IMG/VR virus record: IMGVR_UViG_3300010158_000028
Span: 62,001 to 126,000 of that record
DNA: 64,000 nt
DNA from: a virus
Strand: one strand, 5' to 3'
The first letter of the stretch is position 1. Each line of letters starts with the position of its first letter. Position numbers and translations under genes: made by a program. Positions 40,645 to 50,161 of this stretch are shown piece by piece. The notes beneath the pieces were generated by a model, which had not been told where the DNA came from, did not search any database, and saw only the letters and a program-made list of their open reading frames with translations.

Positions 40645-42273
40645 TTAGAATGTTGACGGCATATAACCACGATTCTTCGCTACGGTCCATATGTCCTCAC
40701 CATCATACATCTTTTCTTCTTCTTTTCCATCATCAAAAATACCTATTGGCATATATTCATCTTCTAAATGCATCTTGCTTTCTTCCATTAATCTACGTCT
40801 GATATCAGAATTTGTAGTTTCTCTAAAGAAAGTTTGAGATGTTAACCAGGAAAATAGAACTAATGCCATCACCAAATCGTCATGATTACCTTCTTCTGCC
40901 TCATATGAATCTCTTACCTTGACAAATGTGTTTAACTCAGATATAATATCAAAATCTTCAATGATTAGTTTCTTTGTTTCTACCAAAGTCTTTAAGTTTG
41001 CACACCCAATCTTCTTAACGGGTGTTGTGGTCTTTATACCAAATGATACCGCTTTCTTATAACCAGCAGATAAATGCTGACCTTTTGTAACATGTTTTTG
41101 TATTTTGAATATATTCTCGTATTCTAATTCATAATGTAAAATGTCAACAACTTGTTGACCTACATTATTAGTCTCTGCCAACAGAAATGCACCATTATAT
41201 CTTTGTCCAATATTATATATGATAGTAGGAAAGAGTAAAGGTGCAATGTTATTATCTCTATATTTTGCCACTAGTTTATATGGTATATCTGTTACATCAA
41301 CAACTGCAACTGTAGAATAGTCTTGACCTACACCTTCTGCACAGTCTACAGTCATTACATACGTTCTATCTGGTCTTGGCATTTCATGTATATCTAATCC
41401 TTCAATAGAACTTAATGGATCTCTAAATGCTAATTGTCTTAATATAATACCAGGTATTAATGTTGCAGAAGAACCAATGAATTCAGTTTCAAACTCTTGT
41501 TGAAATTGTTCTTCACTAGTATTTCTAATTGTTTCTTCTTTCCACTTTTGATCTCTACCTGGTACCATTGACCAGTGAACTTCAAGTGGTTTATATAATG
41601 ACCGTTTCTCTGTTGCATCTACCCACATCTTATAGAAATGATTTAGGCCATAAGGTGTAGATACAATGATTACTTTTGTTGTTTTACCTGAAGAGATAAC
41701 GGGATATGTAGATGTAAAGAAATCATTTGCCATATTCTGTGGAACGAAAGCAAACTCATCAAGAAAGATTAAGTTGTATGTTCCTCCACGAACACCAGAA
41801 TTTGATGTTGCAAATGCGGCAATCTTAGAACCGTTCTCTAATTCTAAACTTCTTTTATTCCAAACTACAATACCTTGTTGTAACCAAATTGGTAAATATT
41901 CATATGCATATTGTATTCTACTTAAAATATCTTGTGCGAGATTACCTTTGTTAGCAAGAATTGCAACTGAAAAGTTTTCTTTGAATAATACACACCATAA
42001 CATGTAACCCGCAGATGTTGTTGTTTTACCAACTTGTCGAGGCATCTTACAAATACTAAAACGATTCTCATGGAAATTTCTGACCATATCTTCTTGAAAT
42101 GGCCACATCTCAAATGGAATAAGACCACGGTCCACGTTGACGATTTTTACATACGTCTTAATGAAGTAAACAGGATCATCTATACACTTTGCAATTTCTA
42201 TTGCTTGTTCTTCAGTGTATGATAATTCAATTCCTGTGGGTTTTAGTTTTGGATTACCTAAATAACCTTGCAT
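40645..42273 (-). CDS. 17: Terminase large subunit gp17
   Basis: A 542-residue packaging motor with ATPase and nuclease domains. Walker A is MPRQVGKTTTS near residue 80 and Walker B LIFLDEFAFVP near 168, followed by the coupling motif VIIVSTPYG. The RNase H-type nuclease has YVMTVDCAEGVG near 309, ETNNVGQQVVD, and HDDLVMALVL as later acid site. Its start overlaps the Dps gene stop, making a 16-dps-17 operon. The acidic C-terminal tail is shorter than in T4. Confidence 0.97.
   Translation of the reverse strand: MQGYLGNPKLKPTGIELSYTEEQAIEIAKCIDDPVYFIKTYVKIVNVDRGLIPFEMWPFQEDMVRNFHENRFSICKMPRQVGKTTTSAGYMLWCVLFKENFSVAILANKGNLAQDILSRIQYAYEYLPIWLQQGIVVWNKRSLELENGSKIAAFATSNSGVRGGTYNLIFLDEFAFVPQNMANDFFTSTYPVISSGKTTKVIIVSTPYGLNHFYKMWVDATEKRSLYKPLEVHWSMVPGRDQKWKEETIRNTSEEQFQQEFETEFIGSSATLIPGIILRQLAFRDPLSSIEGLDIHEMPRPDRTYVMTVDCAEGVGQDYSTVAVVDVTDIPYKLVAKYRDNNIAPLLFPTIIYNIGQRYNGAFLLAETNNVGQQVVDILHYELEYENIFKIQKHVTKGQHLSAGYKKAVSFGIKTTTPVKKIGCANLKTLVETKKLIIEDFDIISELNTFVKVRDSYEAEEGNHDDLVMALVLFSWLTSQTFFRETTNSDIRRRLMEESKMHLEDEYMPIGIFDDGKEEEKMYDGEDIWTVAKNRGYMPSTF
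40919..40947 (+). promoter_or_regulatory. Consensus promoter sequence antisense within gene 17
   Basis: Plus strand TTGACA (40919-40924), 17 bases, TATAAT (40942-40947), inside the 3' third of gene 17 and opposite to it. A full match, but in coding DNA that encodes a plausible conserved peptide, so chance cannot be excluded. Confidence 0.3.
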
Positions 42274-42707
42274 TACTTAATAATACTTCTCAACATCCAT
42301 GCATGTTTCTGATGTTTACCCAATAAGTCTTGCAAGAAATTAGATACTGCTGGTTCATTCGCTTGATCGGCTGCAACAATACCTGCACGAAGATGATAAA
42401 TGTATCTGTCATTATCGGCTTTGATTTCTGCCATCATTGATAGTGCCATTGGTATTGTTGTTGCATCTTGAATATCTGATAACTCTTTAAATCTTGTTAA
42501 TGAACCTGGCGCATATGAATCTAATCTTCTTAGATGTTCAGCGATATCATCTGTCTGTGCCCAAATATCATTGTAGAGACCATCAAGAAAAGAATGATAT
42601 TGTGGAAAATCTTTACCTTCAATGTTCCAATGATAGTTATGTGTCTTTAGGTAAAGGCAAAAGTTGGTTGCTAAGATTACTTTTAATTGTTGGATTAGTT
42701 GATCCAT
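42273..42707 (-). CDS. dps: Dps-family ferritin
   Basis: A 144-residue four-helix Dps protein. The inter-subunit ferroxidase site is complete: His26 in NYHWN, His38 in QYHSF, Asp42 in FLDGLY, Asp53 and Glu57 in TDDIAEH, with the spacing of E. coli Dps (51, 63, 67, 78, 82). There is no Lys-rich N-terminal tail, so direct DNA binding is less likely than iron/peroxide protection. It lies between the small and large terminase genes, overlapping both by one base, so it is made late with the packaging machinery. Confidence 0.88.
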   Translation of the reverse strand: MDQLIQQLKVILATNFCLYLKTHNYHWNIEGKDFPQYHSFLDGLYNDIWAQTDDIAEHLRRLDSYAPGSLTRFKELSDIQDATTIPMALSMMAEIKADNDRYIYHLRAGIVAADQANEPAVSNFLQDLLGKHQKHAWMLRSIIK

Positions 42708-43102
42708 TATTTACTACTCCTAATTAGTTTTACCATCTCTGCAGTTGAACCGATGAATACTGCTTTATCTATAACGGTTTTTTCTGATGTTGGTTGATTG
42801 TTATTTAATTCTTTTCTTTTCTTTTGTATATCTAATAAATCTTTATTTAAGTCTGCCATCGTCTTAATTAGATTGGCAACAACTTCATATGCTCTTGGAT
42901 GTTCTGTTTCTTTTGCTACATTTAATAAATTATCAACTGCAACATTACCTTTTTGTAATAATGAATTGATATTTGTTCTAGCAATATTAAAATCTGTTTC
43001 AACATCATTATTTGTGGATACAACTACAGGCATTTCTTCTACCAATTTTTCAGTAGGTTCAATATCAAAAATTTCTGATAGATTTTTTTCTAGAGTTTTC
43101 AT
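42707..43102 (-). CDS. 16: Terminase small subunit gp16
   Basis: A 131-residue protein. The central helices (FNIARTNINSLLQKGNVAVD and NLLNVAKETEHPRAYEVVAN) match the coiled core of T4 gp16, and AVFIGSTAEMVKLI matches its C-terminal VFMGSPTELM element. It forms a ring that recognises DNA and stimulates gp17. It overlaps gp15 by four bases and Dps by one. Confidence 0.88.
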   Translation of the reverse strand: MKTLEKNLSEIFDIEPTEKLVEEMPVVVSTNNDVETDFNIARTNINSLLQKGNVAVDNLLNVAKETEHPRAYEVVANLIKTMADLNKDLLDIQKKRKELNNNQPTSEKTVIDKAVFIGSTAEMVKLIRSSK

Positions 43103-43893
43103 GATGGTAAAGTTTCAGGCCATTCTGTAAAGTTTTCTGAGAATCCATAATGTGATGAAGCATTTGCACTAACTGGATATGGTTTAGTAGATGTAGCAAA
43201 TGCATTAACACTATTACTATTTGCGATATCAGTAGAATCTGTAACAATCATAGTATTTGTATTTGCAGTAGTTATTAATGTTGCAGGTTTTACTGGTGGG
43301 AATATGTATGCTTTAACAGTAAAAGATAAATTCCACATAACCATTCTTGTAGTCATCATATCACCCTCATAGTCTATCGAAGGTGATACAGAATTTAATA
43401 TTACTGGCATGTCATATGTTCTATTCATACTTGGAATAAAATTCACAGTAACAGTATAATCTGGTGTAAAAAATGGTAATATCTGTTCTAATATCTGTGT
43501 ACCATCTTCAATATTTCTAACATATATTGATAATGAAAAATCAAAACTATATGGTACAGGTGCATATTGACTATTATAAGAACCAGAAACAGTATTTGCT
43601 GAAAAGTTATTCTGTAGTGTAATATGTTTTCGTGATGAATCGTAACTTAAACCATCCAAATCAAAACTCATTCTTGGTAATGATGTGGCAATAGATTTTG
43701 TTAATGACGGATCTGTAGTTAATCTCGTAAAATATTTTTCTTTTGGACCATAAGATAAAGGTACTTTGATTTTTTCATAATCGATTGTACCTGCTTTATT
43801 ATATCTTACTAATTGGATGTCATTGAATAGTGTTCCAAATGCAACAACTATTTTTCTAATTGTTCTATTATAAAAATGACTATTACCCAGCAT
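43099..43893 (-). CDS. 15: Tail sheath stabiliser/completion protein gp15
   Basis: A 264-residue protein. MLGNSHFYNRTIRKIVVAFG, then LFNDIQLVR, VPLSYGPKEKYFTRL, LPRMSFDLDGLSYDSSRK and ILEQILPFFTPDYTVTVNF follow T4 gp15 closely. It caps the tail as a hexamer that joins neck and sheath. It is preceded by gp14, whose stop touches its start, in the order 13-14-15-16 of T4. Confidence 0.92.
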   Translation of the reverse strand: MLGNSHFYNRTIRKIVVAFGTLFNDIQLVRYNKAGTIDYEKIKVPLSYGPKEKYFTRLTTDPSLTKSIATSLPRMSFDLDGLSYDSSRKHITLQNNFSANTVSGSYNSQYAPVPYSFDFSLSIYVRNIEDGTQILEQILPFFTPDYTVTVNFIPSMNRTYDMPVILNSVSPSIDYEGDMMTTRMVMWNLSFTVKAYIFPPVKPATLITTANTNTMIVTDSTDIANSNSVNAFATSTKPYPVSANASSHYGFSENFTEWPETLPS

Positions 43894-44786
43894 TATGCTT
43901 CTCCAAACGGATTATGCTCAGTGAAATCAATGATACTATCCGATTCACCTTCTATTAACGTATTGTCTGCTATATCTTCAAAGATATTATTATTAGCTTG
44001 TGTGGTATCATCTTCTGCTAATAATATGTAACGAGCATTACTTGTAACACCTATAACATTAGCAGATGCAACAAAATCACCACGAACTTGAATTACGTTT
44101 AATGTGGAGTATGGTACAAACGAATACACAATAGCTTGAGCATTTGCATATGCTAAGTTTGCACCTTGATAAACAATTTCACTTGATAAGTATGTTCCAC
44201 TTCCAGTATTTGATAATGCCAATCGTGTTCTCTTATAAGAATCAAATATTTGATTATCAACTTCTTGAACACCGGTACTAATAATTTCTTCAGAGAATAC
44301 AAACTGTTTCATCTTTAATGCATAGACATAGACGTTACCACCACGACCACGACCTAACGTATAAAACATTGCTTGGTCATTTTCATGTTCTACAAAAGTT
44401 ATTTCAAAAAAGTTTTGAACTAAAGGTATATAAACTAAATCACCTTCTCTTGGTCTATGTAATGGTACTGTTGATGCAAATCTTCTTCGTGACATTAATA
44501 AAGTAACTTCATCTTTAATCTCTAGACCAAACTTAGAAATGAAGTCACCTTCACCGTCCATACCAGTAACATTCTCAAGATACATTTCCATTTGATATGC
44601 ATTACGGAATTGTTTTATAGTATCTTCACCATAAATTTGGTCAATACTATCTCTTGAAGAAAAAGGCATATAATAAACATCCATGCCATTAACTTGCATA
44701 GATTCAATAACTAAATCTTCAACAAGTAATTGCTCACTTGTTATTTGATTGATTGGAAAATTATTAAAATAAAAGTTGGTTGCCAT
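43893..44786 (-). CDS. 14: Neck protein gp14
   Basis: A 297-residue neck protein: FNNFPINQITSEQLLVEDLV, then GMDVYYMPFSSRDSIDQIYG, FGLEIKDEVTLLMSRRRF and RPREGDLVYIPL, the conserved half of gp14. The C-terminal half is variable and ends in IIDFTEHNPFGEA. Gp13 and gp14 link the portal to the tail. Start and stop touch both neighbours. Confidence 0.93.
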   Translation of the reverse strand: MATNFYFNNFPINQITSEQLLVEDLVIESMQVNGMDVYYMPFSSRDSIDQIYGEDTIKQFRNAYQMEMYLENVTGMDGEGDFISKFGLEIKDEVTLLMSRRRFASTVPLHRPREGDLVYIPLVQNFFEITFVEHENDQAMFYTLGRGRGGNVYVYALKMKQFVFSEEIISTGVQEVDNQIFDSYKRTRLALSNTGSGTYLSSEIVYQGANLAYANAQAIVYSFVPYSTLNVIQVRGDFVASANVIGVTSNARYILLAEDDTTQANNNIFEDIADNTLIEGESDSIIDFTEHNPFGEA

Positions 44787-45739
44787 TATCCTACAAACAT
44801 TTCATTGGGCAACACATTGTATGATTGCATCTCTTCTTCTATTTTATCAATTTCTGCTTGTGCTTCTTGCATGATTCTTGGTCCATCTAAAGTAACACCG
44901 CCAGGTAATTGCACATTAGCAAACTTACTTAGATTGGTACCCCATTGATATTTAATTTTCTCTGTAGCATACTTCTTGAGAAATCTATCATTCCAAATAT
45001 CTGTGATGCCATCTTTAGTCAGTGTTATTGCGGTATTGGTAGTAGTAAATGCACTGCTAACATTTAAAGCAATATCAGAATTAATTTCAACAACTGTTCT
45101 TACTTGAGTGCCAAAATTAATTTCATCACCAATTAAAATATCTCTTGTAAATGTTGTACCTGTTCCTACAACCATAACATTAGATGCAGCAACATTTGCA
45201 GTGCCTTCTACTGTCATTGTATCTGGATCTAATTTTCTATAACATTCCATTACCAGATATTCATTTAACATTACATCTCTTGACCAATCAATATCAAGGA
45301 ATATCTTATTCATATGCCGATTGAATCTAAACTGTGGCATACCAGAAAACAACATATTCAATGTGGTAATATGTTGCATTGTAATCTCATATGACACATA
45401 AGATACAGATGTGAAGTCATAGAGATCGTGTAATCTTAATTGATAACGCATATCAAACATATTTACAGATGATGTTGAGTTATCAAATGGCAACACACCA
45501 GTAACAAACAGAACCGAATCAGGACAATAAATCCATTTACGGTCTATATCTATTTGAGTAACTTTGTGTTTCATAAACATTTTTTGACAACCATCAAAAT
45601 GATAGTCATGGAAAAATGCTAAAGCATCATCAATCCGATCTTCTACCTGATCGTCATCAACATTGATTTGAATGACTGGATGACCCAATCTACGTAGACA
45701 ATAATCTTTAAATTGGGCTCTTGTTGTTGGTTTTGCCAT
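44786..45739 (-). CDS. 13: Neck protein gp13
   Basis: A 317-residue neck protein. The N-terminus TRAQFKDYCLRRLGHPVIQI, the helix QVEDRIDDALAFFHDYHFDG and the segment FSGMPQFRFNRHMNKIFLDI are hallmarks of gp13. A beta-rich insertion (residues 195-240) precedes the C-terminal KYATEKIKYQWGTNLSKF helix. Late box and AGGTGG ribosome site upstream. Confidence 0.93.
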   Translation of the reverse strand: MAKPTTRAQFKDYCLRRLGHPVIQINVDDDQVEDRIDDALAFFHDYHFDGCQKMFMKHKVTQIDIDRKWIYCPDSVLFVTGVLPFDNSTSSVNMFDMRYQLRLHDLYDFTSVSYVSYEITMQHITTLNMLFSGMPQFRFNRHMNKIFLDIDWSRDVMLNEYLVMECYRKLDPDTMTVEGTANVAASNVMVVGTGTTFTRDILIGDEINFGTQVRTVVEINSDIALNVSSAFTTTNTAITLTKDGITDIWNDRFLKKYATEKIKYQWGTNLSKFANVQLPGGVTLDGPRIMQEAQAEIDKIEEEMQSYNVLPNEMFVG

Positions 45740-45763
45740 GTTTCCACCTATAGTAGTATTATC

Positions 45764-45771
45764 TATTTATA
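45764..45771 (-). promoter_or_regulatory. Late promoter box TATAAATA before gene 13
   Basis: Exact match, 25 bases before the ATG. It lies in the loop between AGTATTAT and ATAATACT, an 8-bp inverted repeat. It is expected to drive 13-14-15-16-dps-17. Confidence 0.75.
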
Positions 45772-45797
45772 ACATAATACTCTTACTACTAATAGAG

Positions 45798-45953
45798 TTA
45801 CACTGAAGATTGTTGGCCTTGTTGTTCGTTCAACTGTGGACCAAGTTGTTCTTCAAGATTTTTTACCAAACGAAACACAGATTCAAATGGTAATTTTCCT
45901 AATCCGGCTAAGATAATATTTACTTCATCTAAATTCAATTCAAGTTTTAACAT
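45798..45953 (-). CDS. Small conserved phage protein, 51 residues
   Basis: ATG at 45953 with AGGA seven bases before it; an ATG seven bases upstream leads to a quick stop. The product MLKLELNLDEVNIILAGLGK continues LPFESVFRLVKNLEEQ and a Gln-rich end: two amphipathic helices. The LxxLPFxxVxxLV pattern is common to small marine phage proteins near neck genes. Function unknown; it could bind a larger structural protein. Confidence 0.6.
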   Translation of the reverse strand: MLKLELNLDEVNIILAGLGKLPFESVFRLVKNLEEQLGPQLNEQQGQQSSV

Positions 45954-45976
45954 ACTTCATCCTTTAAAAGTTATAT

Positions 45977-46291
45977 TTACCAAGGTTTACCAGTTAATGT
46001 AACTGGATTTTTTTGCGATTCAATTTGATCAATTAATGAGTTTTCATAATCAGTGACTTGTTCTGTTCCTAAAGTGTTCTTTACCCAATCAACTACAATT
46101 TCTTCAGTTAAACTGTCAAAAGCAATAAATGTATCACCACGAGTGAGTGAAAGTGAACCATATACATTACTATAATATGTATGTTCTCCTACAGTCTCAG
46201 TTGCATTTGCTCTCCAATGAACGACAGTAACTAATCCATCGGATGCATTACGATCCATTTGTTCAATATTCCATGTTTTTGTAACTGCCAT
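45977..46291 (-). CDS. Conserved phage protein near fibres, 104 residues
   Basis: A 104-residue protein beginning MAVTKTWNIEQMDRNASDGL and carrying VTVVHWRANATETVGEHTYY, then EEIVVDWVKNTLG. It is a two-sheet beta protein with a C-terminal helix. Homologues are common beside fibre genes of T4-like marine phages, so a virion or fibre-associated role is likely, not proven. Its ATG overlaps the stop of the 964-residue fibre gene. Confidence 0.55.
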   Translation of the reverse strand: MAVTKTWNIEQMDRNASDGLVTVVHWRANATETVGEHTYYSNVYGSLSLTRGDTFIAFDSLTEEIVVDWVKNTLGTEQVTDYENSLIDQIESQKNPVTLTGKPW

Positions 46292-49185
46292 TATTTATTC
46301 TCCAGTGCTGTTAGTCTTGTTGTTAATGATTCAATAAGTGCTTGTTGTTCTTGAATACCTTTAATTAGATGTGGAACTAATTCTGTATAACGAACTGAAA
46401 GATAATCTATACCGTCAATTTCATTTGTTACATTATCTAAAGCTTCATCTATTTTTCCAACAATATCTTGTGCAATAATACCAATCCTTCTTTTTGATTC
46501 TGGTATATCAATATCTTTGCGATGATATGTGACACATCTGATAGAATTTAATATAGAGATAGCATTTTCAATTGGTTTTAAATTTGTTTTTAATTTTTCA
46601 TCTGAATAAGTTGACCAAGCACTTGCACCATTAACAATAGTAACACCGACACCAGAAGCATTTAATAATCTTATATCTGGTGTTGCAGAAGATCCATATA
46701 CATCAATAAACCATGCATTTGCGTTATCAGTGCTTCTTCCAAAACTTAATTGTCCACCTTCAGCAGATGAATTTACTCTACCTGTTTTTATTTCGCCAAC
46801 TACTTCAAGAGGCATTCCAGGCGCATTTGTACCAATACCTACATAACCTGATGTATCAATAGTCACTCTGACATTATTGTTTGTGGCAAATTGAGTAACT
46901 GCAGCGCCGGCAGAACCAAATACTGCCGCATTTGCACTTGAACCAACAAACAATCCACCACCAGATGCTCTTTCTACACCAATGGTTGTTCTTTGAGCCG
47001 CGCCATTATTTGTAAAATTTTGACTAGATGCTGTTGTTCCTGTGCCTGTTACCGTAACTACTGGAGTTGCGGAACTTACTTCAAGAATTGTTGATGGTGA
47101 ACTTGTACCAATACCAAGACCTGTGCTATTAAGTCTCATTTTTTCTGTACCAATTGCACCAGTAGAACCGGTATAAAAGTGTATCTCACCAGCGGTACTT
47201 GCTCTATAAAATTTAATAGCTGCAAAATCATTTAAGTAATCTAAACCAATAGAACTTTGCACCGCAGAAGTTCCAGTATTTCCTGTTTTAAGTTTAGAAA
47301 TAAATGCAGAGTCATCACTTCCTCTTGACCAAATTATCTGTGGAATCTCTACACCAGTTCCACCAAGGTCAAGTTTAGCACTAGTAGTTGTTACACCAAT
47401 ACCTACATTAGAGTTAGCAAAAATTGTATTTGAGTAAATTAAATTCAATGCACTGATTGTACCGCCAGTACCTGTAATACTAAGACCATCAGCATTTAAT
47501 GTGCCTGCAACGGTCAATGTACCACCAAATGTTCCTGTGGTATTTGCTAATGCATTATTGGCTTTTAAGAAAGCACTATTAGCATAACTACCTGCACTGT
47601 TAGCTGTTAAGTATGCACTATTAGCGTAACTACCTGCACTGTTTGCAGCTTGAAATGCTCCATTAGCATAACTTGATGCACTATTAGCTGTGCTTCTAGC
47701 CAAAGAATCTGGACTACCTGTATTTGCCGCAGCATAGGCACTATTAGCGTAACTACCTGCACTGTTTGCAGCTTGAAATGCACCATTGGCATATGATGCT
47801 GCAGATGTAATATTTGTATTTTGTGTAATGTTTACTACGTTAGCATTGTTAGCAGTTGCAAAAGCACCATTGGCATATGATGCTGCTGATATAGATACAT
47901 TAGCTTGTGCAAAAGCACCGTTAGCATATGATGCTGCAGATGTAATATTTGTATTCTGCGTAATGTTTACTACGTTAGAATTGTTAGCAGTTGCAAAAGC
48001 AGCATTAGCGGTTGAATTTGCAGTTGATATGTTTGTATTTTGTTGTGCATTAACACCATAAAAATAACTGTTACTAGCTGCAGTATTCTGAGTAGATCCA
48101 TCAGAAAATATTATACCACCATTAGCTAAAAATGTATTTGAGTAAATGACATTTACACCACTAATAGTTCCAAGAGTTCCTGTTGATGTAATAGTATTAG
48201 CAACCAAATTACCACTGACAGTTAAATCGCCAGCAAATGTTCCTGTCGTGTTTGCTAATGCATTATTGGCTTTTGTATATGCACTATTAGCATAACTACT
48301 AGCACTATTTGCAGCACTTCTTGCCCACGAGTCGGCTCCAGAACCAGAATTAGCAGCAGCAAAAGCAGCATTAGCATAAACACCTGCACTATTAGCTGCT
48401 TGGTATGCACTGTTGGCATATGAACCTGAAGCACCGCCAGAACCAGAATTTGCTTGAGCAAAAGCAGCATTAGCATAAACACCAGCACTGTTAGCAGCTT
48501 GAAATGCAGCATTAGCATAACTAGCTGCACTATTAGCAGTACCTAATGTAATGTAATTAGCTGATGCATTGGCAGTTAAAAATGCACCATTGGCATATGA
48601 TGATGCGGATGTTATATTTGTATTTTGTAAATCATTAACACCATAACTATAAGTATTAATTGTATTAGCAAATGCATATGCGGAGTTAGCATAACTACCT
48701 GCACTTATGGCATTTGTATTGGATGTGTTTGCTTGAACAAAACCACTATTAGCATATGAAGAAGCAGCGTTGGTTGCATTTCTTGCCCATGAATCTACAG
48801 AACCCGCAGCAACACTATTAGCAAGAGCAAAAGCAGAATTGGCATATGAACCAGCACTTATAGCATTTGTGTTGGCAGTATTAGCAGCAGTGAAAGCACT
48901 ATTGGCAATACCATATGCACTGTTAGCATAATTACCTGTAGAGTTTTGACTCAGATAAGCAGAGTTGGCTTGAAGATATGCACTATTTGCATATGAACCT
49001 GAAGCACCGCCAGAACCAGAATTTGCTTGAGCAAAGGCAGCATTAGCATAAACACCAGCACTGTTAGCAGTTTGAAATGCAGAATTTGAATAATTAGAGT
49101 ATAGATTGCCAGTTACTATTAAATTATTAAAAGTAAAATCTGCTGAACTATTTGCTGAGTATGGTTCTATTTTAACTAATGGCAT
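46291..49185 (-). CDS. Tail fibre with repeats and S74 chaperone domain
   Basis: A 964-residue fibre. Residues 1-40 form the attachment end (PLVKIEPYSANSSADFTFNN). Most of the shaft is built of seven-residue units of the form (S)YANSAY/xxANSA, broken by two copies of a globular module (TFAGDLTVSGNL; TFGGTLTVAGTL). The last 110 residues are a peptidase S74 intramolecular chaperone with the SDEKLKTNL catalytic Ser-Asp/Lys dyad region, GIIAQDI and the closing coiled coil ALIESLTTRLTALE. It trimerises and then cuts itself off. Variant late box upstream. Confidence 0.88.
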   Translation of the reverse strand: MPLVKIEPYSANSSADFTFNNLIVTGNLYSNYSNSAFQTANSAGVYANAAFAQANSGSGGASGSYANSAYLQANSAYLSQNSTGNYANSAYGIANSAFTAANTANTNAISAGSYANSAFALANSVAAGSVDSWARNATNAASSYANSGFVQANTSNTNAISAGSYANSAYAFANTINTYSYGVNDLQNTNITSASSYANGAFLTANASANYITLGTANSAASYANAAFQAANSAGVYANAAFAQANSGSGGASGSYANSAYQAANSAGVYANAAFAAANSGSGADSWARSAANSASSYANSAYTKANNALANTTGTFAGDLTVSGNLVANTITSTGTLGTISGVNVIYSNTFLANGGIIFSDGSTQNTAASNSYFYGVNAQQNTNISTANSTANAAFATANNSNVVNITQNTNITSAASYANGAFAQANVSISAASYANGAFATANNANVVNITQNTNITSAASYANGAFQAANSAGSYANSAYAAANTGSPDSLARSTANSASSYANGAFQAANSAGSYANSAYLTANSAGSYANSAFLKANNALANTTGTFGGTLTVAGTLNADGLSITGTGGTISALNLIYSNTIFANSNVGIGVTTTSAKLDLGGTGVEIPQIIWSRGSDDSAFISKLKTGNTGTSAVQSSIGLDYLNDFAAIKFYRASTAGEIHFYTGSTGAIGTEKMRLNSTGLGIGTSSPSTILEVSSATPVVTVTGTGTTASSQNFTNNGAAQRTTIGVERASGGGLFVGSSANAAVFGSAGAAVTQFATNNNVRVTIDTSGYVGIGTNAPGMPLEVVGEIKTGRVNSSAEGGQLSFGRSTDNANAWFIDVYGSSATPDIRLLNASGVGVTIVNGASAWSTYSDEKLKTNLKPIENAISILNSIRCVTYHRKDIDIPESKRRIGIIAQDIVGKIDEALDNVTNEIDGIDYLSVRYTELVPHLIKGIQEQQALIESLTTRLTALENK
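48357..48402. repeat. 46-base exact repeat shared by two fibre genes (copy 1)
   Basis: Identical to 55207-55252. The sequence encodes a YANAAF/ANSAG repeat in the 964-residue fibre gene and is a possible recombination site. Confidence 0.8.
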
Positions 49186-49208
49186 TTAAATATTCCTGTT
49201 GTTTCTCG

Positions 49209-49216
49209 TATTTATT
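49209..49216 (-). promoter_or_regulatory. Variant late box AATAAATA before the S74 fibre gene
   Basis: One mismatch to TATAAATA, 23 bases before the ATG at 49185, with an AGGA ribosome site between. Confidence 0.4.
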
Positions 49217-49221
49217 AAACT

Positions 49222-50148
49222 TTAAAATGTTATAGAACCAGATGATTTGAATATATAAATTCTATTATTACTATCTAATATGTAAATTGGTGATCCTGTG
49301 TTTGCACTTGCTAAAGGATAAGTATCTGGATATTTTATTATAACTGCACCAGAACCACCAGCACCACCAGCAATAGCTGGAGAATCTCCACCACCGCCGC
49401 CACCTCCACCAGTATTTGCTGTTGCTGAAGAACCTGCTCCTTGACCTGTTCCTCCCGCTGCACCACCGCCAGAACCTCCAGCACCACCAGCATTACCTGT
49501 AAGACCAGCACCACCGCCACCACCACCAGAAAAATAAACACTTGATGATACTACTTGTCCAACTGATTGTGCAGTAGCTATAGATGTTGTTATTATTGTA
49601 GTTGTATTTCCTATACCTCCAGCACCACCTACTCTAGTTCCACTTCGGTCACTACCCACTGCACCTGCGCCACCGCCGCCAGCACCACCAAGAAAACCTC
49701 CTGCTCCGCTTGAACTACCGCCATTATTTCCTTGTCCTGCTGTTCCTAAACCACCTGGCGCTGTTCCCGCATTAGCTTCACCAACACCGCCACCACCTCC
49801 AGAACCACCAGGAAGACCAGCAGCTAGTGAAGAACTAATATATCCACCGCCTTTACCACCACCAATAGATATAATTGAAGTAGAAGAACCAACTATACTA
49901 CTATTGTTACCACTCACTGCATTATTAGCACCTGAAGTTGCACCTGTTCCACCAGAACCTACAGTAATTGTATATGTTGCATTAACAGCACTAAATGATC
50001 CCGTAAGAAAACCACCTGCACCGCCACCGCCACCACGTTTTGAACCACCGCCACCACCACCCGCAACAACAAGATATGTAACTGCAGGAATTACAACGGG
50101 TGAATAAGCAAGTCCGCCAGTAATTATTCCTCCACCATTAATTAACAT
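49222..50148 (-). CDS. Glycine-rich adhesin-like protein 1
   Basis: A 308-residue protein. After a short start (MLINGGGIITGGLAYSPVVI) and strand TYLVVAGGGGGG, about two thirds is runs of Gly with Ser, Ala, Asn (GGAGG, GGSGGG). The end ASANTGSPIYILDSNNRIYI closes with FKSSGSITF. Glycine-rich domains of this sort, as in gp38-type adhesins of T4-like phages, pack as polyglycine II helices with loops that contact the host receptor. The next gene is a clear paralogue. Confidence 0.7.
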   Translation of the reverse strand: MLINGGGIITGGLAYSPVVIPAVTYLVVAGGGGGGSKRGGGGGAGGFLTGSFSAVNATYTITVGSGGTGATSGANNAVSGNNSSIVGSSTSIISIGGGKGGGYISSSLAAGLPGGSGGGGGVGEANAGTAPGGLGTAGQGNNGGSSSGAGGFLGGAGGGGAGAVGSDRSGTRVGGAGGIGNTTTIITTSIATAQSVGQVVSSSVYFSGGGGGGAGLTGNAGGAGGSGGGAAGGTGQGAGSSATANTGGGGGGGGDSPAIAGGAGGSGAVIIKYPDTYPLASANTGSPIYILDSNNRIYIFKSSGSITF

Positions 50149-50161
50149 TTATCATTCTCTC

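Noticed and set aside
49338-50107. Frames within the glycine-rich genes rich in Val or Pro
   Set aside because: Out-of-frame products of Gly codon runs, not independent genes.
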